Of a stretch of 64,000 nucleotides of DNA, positions 59,801-64,000 are shown piece after piece. This stretch comes from Amycolatopsis vancoresmycina (GTDB lineage: Bacteria; Actinomycetota; Actinomycetes; Mycobacteriales; Pseudonocardiaceae): contig NZ_JNYY01000001.1 in the NCBI RefSeq assembly GCF_000716785.1, positions 372,001 to 436,000 on the forward strand, read 5' to 3'. A program made the position numbers and the translations under genes. Each line of letters opens with the position of its first letter. The stretch's first letter is position 1. Below the pieces are notes generated by a model. That model was not told the DNA's origin. It made no database searches and saw only the letters and a program-made list of their open reading frames with translations.

Positions 59801-60971
59801 CACCTCGGTCGCCTTCGACAGCACCCCCGGTGAGTCCCAGCCGAGCGTCCTGATCGTGCCGTCGGCCGGCGGCCCGCCGGCGCCGCTGATCCGCGGGCCC
59901 GGCGGCGCCGCGGAACCGGCTTTCCAGCGGATCGCGGACGTCGCCGTGACCGCCACCGCCGTTCCGCCCTCGATCCCGTTCGGCGGCCTGACGACGTTCG
60001 AGTTCACCGTCACCAACCACGGCATCGCGGCGTCGCCCGGGGTGGGGCTGTTCGTCCGGCTGACCGCGGGACTGCAGCCGCAGGCCCCCATCACGACGAA
60101 GGGCACCTGCACCGCGGATCTCGTGTGCGTGCTCGGCAGCCTGGCACCGGGCGAAACCGCGCGGGTGCGGTTCAGCGCCGCCGGCGTGGTCGCCGGGGCG
60201 CAGGCCGCGACGGGCACGGTGACGACGACCGGCCAGGACGCCGACGCACGCGACAACACCGCCACGGCCGTCGTGAAGGTGGCCGAGAAGCCGGTGCCGC
60301 CGGTCACGCCGGGGTCGTTGTCGGTCGGGATGGCCGTGTCGGCGGTGCCGCTGTTCACCGGCGGCGACGACGTCGGGCTGACCTTCCTGGTGCACAACGG
60401 TTCCGGAGCTCCGATGCCGGACGTCCGCCTGGTCACCCAGCTGCCGCCGCAGCTGCCGGCGACATCGGTGCCGACGGGCTGCACGCCGGGCGGCGGCAGC
60501 TGCGCGCTCGGGACGCTGACCCCGGGCCAGACGGTCGAGGTCCGGATTTCCCTGGCGGCCAAGGCGGCCGTCGACGCACCGGTGTCCGGCACGGTCAGCA
60601 CGAGCGGCCCGGACACCGACGCACGGGACAACACGGCGACCGCACGGGTGGTGGTCCGCCAGCCGGTGGTCACGGTGGACCCGGCGATCGGCGCGCTCGG
60701 CTTCGTCCCGCGCGTGACGGGCACCGGCTTCCCACCGGGGTCGACGGTCCGGCTGGCCTGGTCGGCGGGCATCTCGGCGACCCCGGGGCTGGTGACGGTG
60801 GGCGTGGACGGGACCTTCCAGGCGCAGTTCCTGCTGTTCCACCACGACCTGATCGGGCCGCGCACGCTGTCGGTGACGTCGGTGAGCGGGCCGAAGTTCG
60901 GTCCGGTGCAGTCGAATCCGATCCTGGTGGTGCTGCGCACGGAGCAACCGCCGTTCATCACCCGGGGCTGA
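56892..60971 (+). CDS. Large secreted beta-propeller, VWA and repeat-domain protein
   Basis: A 1359-residue secreted protein with a signal peptide (MRANRAVAGVAVVALLGGWA). Residues about 70-480 are TolB-like PD40 propeller blades (LSPDGKSVAFASDRTGSRHL, WSPDGTRLAFSSTRDDPAGD). A VWA domain with MIDAS DQTGSMG (about 504) runs to about 720. A HYR-like segment, another PD40 stretch (about 910-1010) and two CARDB/DUF11 repeats (TATVPPSIPFGG, DTDARDNTATA) follow, then an Ig-like end. No membrane anchor. Probably an external receptor or matrix partner of the system; function unknown. Confidence 0.78.
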   Translation: MRANRAVAGVAVVALLGGWALTGAQAPTAAQAPAPGPAPYRVGYVSAATTGLYQATGEGAVPALPAAAGGVDSDASAATGGIVWVSHRAKAPGGAERDGELWYLREGARAPVQLTDDDTADLHPALSPDGKSVAFASDRTGSRHLFVVGVDGRGLRQVTSGPAADDSPSWSPDGTRLAFSSTRDDPAGDIYAVPAAGGTPVRLTADPAADTQPAWGPGRIAFTTTRFHPAGDVVLMAETGGAVTRAVPDPGDSAEPAWSADGTRLAFSTRAQDPLGDVKEIDGGKVSVISALPGTGETEPTFRPGGQPVFTELRSGGTTDIWSADATGGDRRDLTNRPDADESDPAFSADGSLLAYTQTGTGESPDNEIVVANADGSAPRPLTGPVDGTKGEQHPAWSPDATMIAFTRSAIRNESRADTVRIARVADGRILGEIPIPPYLRARDSQPVWSADGTKLTLTRAAARTAPPGPSRVDPAVVDMPVGQGSSGSVPKTVETDRVPPNPDIVLLMDQTGSMGGVIGDVKANLGKVIDEVLKVQPSAHFAVAAYGDLVDDHPSEGSPPDPPRSFYVQQPLTPVENAAQRQLLTDAFGRITATGGDDTAEDWYVALQKLSTGAVSFRDTSNRIVVLVGDAASHESPADDKRGTFPTTTAVVDALKAAKIRVVAVPAITSTGGGSGESFDEETDGSLDGRGQATAVTKATDGVLTESTDVGQVSQAIIRGITDLKVKVQPVPYCDTGLTMTFSPDGTQQVPGGTKANFVETATVSPTAPIGSLLHCRVEFRLDGEPTARPGYTEDVTVRVKDPRLPLITVHDKTVTGTAPTVIEYPATAVDADREAPLTPFCTPSSGSLFPVGATTVTCTATGRNGTATETAVMAVDPGGEFRQELWQVSLSFGTDSVVAGTQRNLSPSFGSPCGTGRQGSADVSPDGTALAFQNDRRQICLAPADGGPGRVLVADAGSVDNPAWSPDGTSVAFDSTPGESQPSVLIVPSAGGPPAPLIRGPGGAAEPAFQRIADVAVTATAVPPSIPFGGLTTFEFTVTNHGIAASPGVGLFVRLTAGLQPQAPITTKGTCTADLVCVLGSLAPGETARVRFSAAGVVAGAQAATGTVTTTGQDADARDNTATAVVKVAEKPVPPVTPGSLSVGMAVSAVPLFTGGDDVGLTFLVHNGSGAPMPDVRLVTQLPPQLPATSVPTGCTPGGGSCALGTLTPGQTVEVRISLAAKAAVDAPVSGTVSTSGPDTDARDNTATARVVVRQPVVTVDPAIGALGFVPRVTGTGFPPGSTVRLAWSAGISATPGLVTVGVDGTFQAQFLLFHHDLIGPRTLSVTSVSGPKFGPVQSNPILVVLRTEQPPFITRG

Positions 60972-61494
60972 CGGAAGGCGGCGGGGGTCCGGACCCCTCG
61001 CCGCCGCAGCGGGCCGTGGTGGCCGGCGGTGGTGGCGGCGCGGTGGCCGGGATTCCCGCGGCCGCGGGGGGCGAGAGCGGCTGCTGTTCGCCTCGCCGGC
61101 CCGGATCCGCCGCGGCCGCGGCGGGTTAGGCAGTGGGGTAGCGGCGATGGCCGGGATTCCTGCGGCCTCTGCGATCCGGCTCGCATCGCCGGCCCAGCCC
61201 CGCCGCCGCGGCGGGCTGCGGCGGCGGTCAGAACTCCTGCGGCCGCAAGGGGCGAGAGCGGCCGCTGCTTGCCTCGCCGGCCTGTAACCGCCACTACCGC
61301 AGCAGGTTCGGCAGTGGGGTAGCAGCGATGGCCGGAATTCCTGCCGTCGCAGGCCCGCATCCGCCGCCACAGCGAACCGTGGTGGCCGGAATCGGCTCGC
61401 CTGCAGCCGCTGCCCGTACGGGCAACCACAGGCGCACGGCCGCACACCCGTCCGCTGGTGCCGCAACCACAGCCGGGCGCGGAGACTTCCGGGC
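60972..61494. repeat. 523-base intergenic region with two about 120-bp direct repeats
   Basis: Similar stretches at about 61052-61172 and 61237-61356 share GGGGCGAGAGCGGC, GCCTCGCCGGCC, GGCAGTGGGGTAGC and CGATGGCCGG in the same order, with substitutions between. No open frame of coding character is present. The last third holds palindrome site D before the next gene. Confidence 0.65.
61411..61424. promoter_or_regulatory. eCIS palindrome site D
   Basis: TGCCCGTACGGGCA, a perfect 14-bp palindrome, centred about 77 bases before the start at 61495; the flanking C (61410) extends the left arm to CTGCCCG. Core matches sites A, B and C, with TA in the centre. Confidence 0.6.
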
Positions 61495-62814
61495 ATGGGA
61501 GCAACGGCGACGCTGTCCGAGGCCGGCCTGGTCGCGGAACCGGGCCAGGAGACGAGCTGCTCGGTGACCGTCCGGAACGCCGGGCAGGTCGTCGACCAGT
61601 TCACCATCGACGTGGTGGGCGACGCGAGTGGCTGGGCCACCGCGGAACCCGCGACGATCAACCTGATGCCGGGGGAGACCGGGACGGTCACCGTCCGGTT
61701 CGCGCCACCGCGGTCCTCCGACGTGCCCGCCGGGACGATTCCGTTCGGGGTGCGGGTGTTCTCGAGCGAAGACCCGGCCGGCTCGGTCGTCGAGGAGGGT
61801 ACCGTCCAGCTCGGCGCCTTCACCGACGTGACCGCCGAACTCGTGCCGGCCAAGGTGGAAGGCGCGTCCAAGGCCGACTTCGAGGTCGCCGTCGACAACC
61901 GGGGCAACCGGCCGGTGGCGGTGGAGCTGAGCCCGCTCGATCCCGAAGACGAGCTGGACTTCCGGCTCGAACGCGACCGGGCCGAACTCGCGCCGGGGAC
62001 GGCCGCGTTCATCCGGATGCGCACCCAGCCGCGGAAGCGGTTCCTGCGCGGGCAGCCGATCCGGCACCGCTTCCAGGTGTTCGTCACCGCCGAAGGGGCC
62101 GAGCCCCTCAAGACCGAAGGCACCATGGTGCAGCGGCAGCTGCTGCCCAAGTGGCTGCTGCCCGCCCTCGCCGCGCTGCTCGTTCTCCTCCTGGCCCTGG
62201 TGACGCTGTGGTTCACCGTGCTGCGGCCCGCCGTGAAGTCGGCCGCCCGGGAGGCCGCCGCGGAACAGAACCAGCAGATCGTGAAGGCCGCGCAGGACGC
62301 CGGGGCCGGTGCGGACCAGGCGAAGAAGAACGCCGACCAGGCCAAGCAGAACTCCGAGCAGGCGATGAAGGCCGTCGGCCTGACCCCGCCCGGCGACAAC
62401 CCGGCGCCCGGCTCCGGTCCCGGGGCCACGCCCAGCCGCGCCGCGAACGCCGCCGACGGGACGCCGACGGACTTCCGGGTCGCCGCCGACGCGAACATCG
62501 ACTCGAACGTCAACCGGTTCGCCGAATTCCCCTACACGCTGCCGGATCCGAACAAGACGCTGGTGATCACCGACCTCGTGCTGCAGAACCCGCGCGGTGA
62601 CAACGGAACCCTGCGCCTGCTGCGGGATTCCAACGGCACCAAGAGCGTTCTGCTGGAGGTCGGCCTGGCCAACTTCCGCGACCTCGACCACCACTGGCTG
62701 CAGGCCTGGCGGTTCCAGCCGGGGGAGAAGGTCGTGCTCGCGGTCAGCTGCCAGAACCCGGGGGATCGGGGCCACTGCACGCCGTCGGTCTCCTTCTCCG
62801 GCCGGGTCGAGTGA
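61495..62814 (+). CDS. Single-pass membrane protein with immunoglobulin-like N-terminal domains
   Basis: A 439-residue protein. Two Ig-like/CARDB domains (about 5-95, GLVAEPGQETSCSVTVRNAG; about 105-205, ELVPAKVEGASKADFEVAVD), one membrane helix (about 218-245, LPALAALLVLLLALVTLWF), a short coiled segment (EQNQQIVKAAQDAGAGADQA) and a C-terminal beta-domain (LRLLRDSNGTKSVLLEVG). Proteins like this are labelled hydrolytic protein in streptomycete eCIS loci, without proof. It has its own promoter region with site D. It is convergent with the LuxR gene, 6 bases apart. Confidence 0.75.
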   Translation: MGATATLSEAGLVAEPGQETSCSVTVRNAGQVVDQFTIDVVGDASGWATAEPATINLMPGETGTVTVRFAPPRSSDVPAGTIPFGVRVFSSEDPAGSVVEEGTVQLGAFTDVTAELVPAKVEGASKADFEVAVDNRGNRPVAVELSPLDPEDELDFRLERDRAELAPGTAAFIRMRTQPRKRFLRGQPIRHRFQVFVTAEGAEPLKTEGTMVQRQLLPKWLLPALAALLVLLLALVTLWFTVLRPAVKSAAREAAAEQNQQIVKAAQDAGAGADQAKKNADQAKQNSEQAMKAVGLTPPGDNPAPGSGPGATPSRAANAADGTPTDFRVAADANIDSNVNRFAEFPYTLPDPNKTLVITDLVLQNPRGDNGTLRLLRDSNGTKSVLLEVGLANFRDLDHHWLQAWRFQPGEKVVLAVSCQNPGDRGHCTPSVSFSGRVE

Positions 62815-62820
62815 ACCGTG

Positions 62821-63447
62821 CTAGATCAGCCCTTCGCGCATGGCGAACGCCACCGCGTGGGCGCGGTTGCGGAGCTGGAAGCGGTTGGTGATGTCGTGCA
62901 GGATCGACTTCACCGTCCGTTCGGAGTAGCTCAGCTGGTCGGCGATCTCCTTGGTTTCGAACCCGTCGGCGACCAGCTTCAGCACCCGGGTCTCCCGCTG
63001 GGACATCCCGGCGAGGTCCCAGCCGTTCGGGTGCAGCACGTCCCGCTGCAGCCGGGACACCCGGGACAGCAGGCGGCCGAGCAGGTCGGGCGGCAGCGCC
63101 CCTTCGCCGGCGGCGGCGGCCTTGACGAGCCGCACCAGCGTGTCGGGGGTGGCGTCGGCGCGGCGGATGATCGCCGAGACGCCGGTTCCCACGACGTCGA
63201 GCAGTTCCGAGTCCTCCACCTCGCCGGCGACCAGCACGATGCCCGCGTGGTTGGCGCACTGGAGACTGCGCAGCAGCTGCCGGGCCTCGTCGTTGAGCCG
63301 CTCCACGATGACCAGCACGACGGCCGGCTCACCGGGGTCGCCGTCGGCCAGGCGGATTTCGGGGCGTGACCGCAGCGCGGCGGTGACACCCGCGTGGGTG
63401 ATGGTGTCGGTGGCGTGCAGCAGCACCGGGACCTGGTCGGTGATCAT
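62821..63447 (-). CDS. Orphan LuxR/NarL-type regulator with degenerate receiver
   Basis: A 208-residue protein from ATG 63447 (GAGGGAGGG upstream). Residues 1-125 have a receiver-like fold, but the phospho-acceptor Asp is missing (AVVLVIVER in place of ..LLD.) and the signalling Lys is Arg (IIRRAD). The HTH at 147-208 is intact (MSQRETRVLKLVADGFETKE, IADQLSYSERTVKSIL). It probably acts by binding a partner rather than by phosphorylation. It is a candidate binder of the eCIS palindromes. Confidence 0.85.
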   Translation of the reverse strand: MITDQVPVLLHATDTITHAGVTAALRSRPEIRLADGDPGEPAVVLVIVERLNDEARQLLRSLQCANHAGIVLVAGEVEDSELLDVVGTGVSAIIRRADATPDTLVRLVKAAAAGEGALPPDLLGRLLSRVSRLQRDVLHPNGWDLAGMSQRETRVLKLVADGFETKEIADQLSYSERTVKSILHDITNRFQLRNRAHAVAFAMREGLI

Positions 63448-63549
63448 CGGCGAAGCCCTCCCTCGAACGACGTCGGTTCCCCCCACCAAGGATCGGGCCA
63501 CGGGCGGCCGCCGAACAGGGACAGGGAGTCCCGATCTGTCCCGCTTTCC

Positions 63550-64000
63550 TTACTCCGATCGGGCAATGCCGGCCTCCCGGGCCTTCGCGATGGCCTGGGT
63601 GCGGTCGGTGACCCGGAGTTTGCGGAAGATGTGGGACACGTGGTTGCGCACGGTCTTCTGGCTCAGCACCAGCTCTTCGGCGATCGACGCGTTGCCCATG
63701 CCCTGCGCGACGAGCCGCAGGATCTCCTGTTCCCGCAACGTCAGCCGCGGGAACGACTCGTCGCGCGGGGTCGCCGTGCCCAGCAGGGACAGCACCCGGG
63801 TGGCGATCGCCGGGCTGAAGATGGCCTCGCCGTCGCCGATCACCCGGACCGCGCGGATGATCTGCTCGTTGCGGGCGCCCTTGAGCAGGTAGCCGCGGGC
63901 GCCGGCACGCATGGCGGCGAACACCGCGGCCTCGTTCTCGAACATGGTCAGCATGAGCACGCCGGTGTGCGGGCTCGCGCTCACGATCCGCCGCGTCGCC
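63550..64000 (-). CDS. LuxR/NarL-type response regulator, N-terminus outside window
   Basis: The C-terminal 149 residues are visible; the frame is open to the window edge. The receiver end has the conserved switch Thr (VLMLTMFEN) and Lys (RGYLLKGA); the Asp lies off-window. The HTH is LTLREQEILRLVAQGMGNAS and IAEELVLSQKTVRNHVSHIF. Unlike the neighbouring orphan, this looks like a normal phospho-responsive regulator. It lies 102 bases downstream of the orphan's start. Confidence 0.88.
   Translation of the reverse strand, partial: ATRRIVSASPHTGVLMLTMFENEAAVFAAMRAGARGYLLKGARNEQIIRAVRVIGDGEAIFSPAIATRVLSLLGTATPRDESFPRLTLREQEILRLVAQGMGNASIAEELVLSQKTVRNHVSHIFRKLRVTDRTQAIAKAREAGIARSE

Overview
The window is chromosomal DNA of a high-GC actinomycete. 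GC is very high throughout, GTG starts are frequent, and the gene set (HelY-like helicase, DUF4333 protein, Eis-type acetyltransferases, DasR-type chitinase control, Streptomyces-type contractile injection genes) suggests a Pseudonocardiales member such as Amycolatopsis; that placement is inference. I saw no tRNA, rRNA, CRISPR array, transposase or integrase.

Positions 1-31.5 kb are mostly core and metabolic genes: a 5'-truncated Ski2-like helicase, a DUF4333 membrane protein, two tandem Eis-like acetyltransferases, a 5'-3' exonuclease, an M24 peptidase coupled to an Lrp regulator, a MazEF-like pair and an SGNH hydrolase. These are followed by a TetR regulator divergent from an azoreductase and rhodanese, a LysR regulator divergent from an SDR enzyme, an ABC/FtsX-type exporter operon, a GH18 chitinase with a DasR-like operator, an AhpD-like protein and an operon of a VWA lipoprotein with two membrane proteins. 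A catabolic island (24.8-31.0 kb) has a CoA-transferase, a citryl-CoA-lyase-like enzyme, an intradiol dioxygenase, an MDR reductase, an IclR regulator and a divergent amidohydrolase. The two promoter regions share a TGTCCGC/GCGGACA motif.

Positions 31.5-36.9 kb hold accessory genes: an Asp/Asn/His/Tyr-rich secreted protein, a secreted beta-helix protein and a membrane-anchored STAND-like NTPase.

Positions 37.0-64.0 kb are an extracellular contractile injection system (eCIS) locus of the actinobacterial type: DUF4255/Pvc16-like cap protein, AAA+ ATPase, DUF4157 HELTH protein, a divergent 1119-residue putative effector ending in an HNH-like nuclease, sheath, two tube proteins, small assembly proteins, a long Pro-rich repeat protein, LysM hub protein, VgrG-like spike, PAAR tip, gp25, baseplate J, tail protein I, three large membrane or secreted accessory proteins and two LuxR-type regulators. 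No tail fibre or classical tape measure is visible. The main new observation is a palindrome, CTGCCCG-NN-CGGGCAG, present in front of four of the locus's transcription starts (five sites including one tandem partial site). It is a candidate operator tying the effector, structural genes and accessory proteins into one regulon, possibly under the neighbouring LuxR proteins, one of which lacks a phospho-acceptor Asp.

Short repeats also stand out: two copies of a hairpin repeat with about 18-bp arms in opposite orientations, and two arrays of 21-bp units arranged head to head. One array sits inside the eCIS baseplate operon and keeps ATGA overlaps on both sides.
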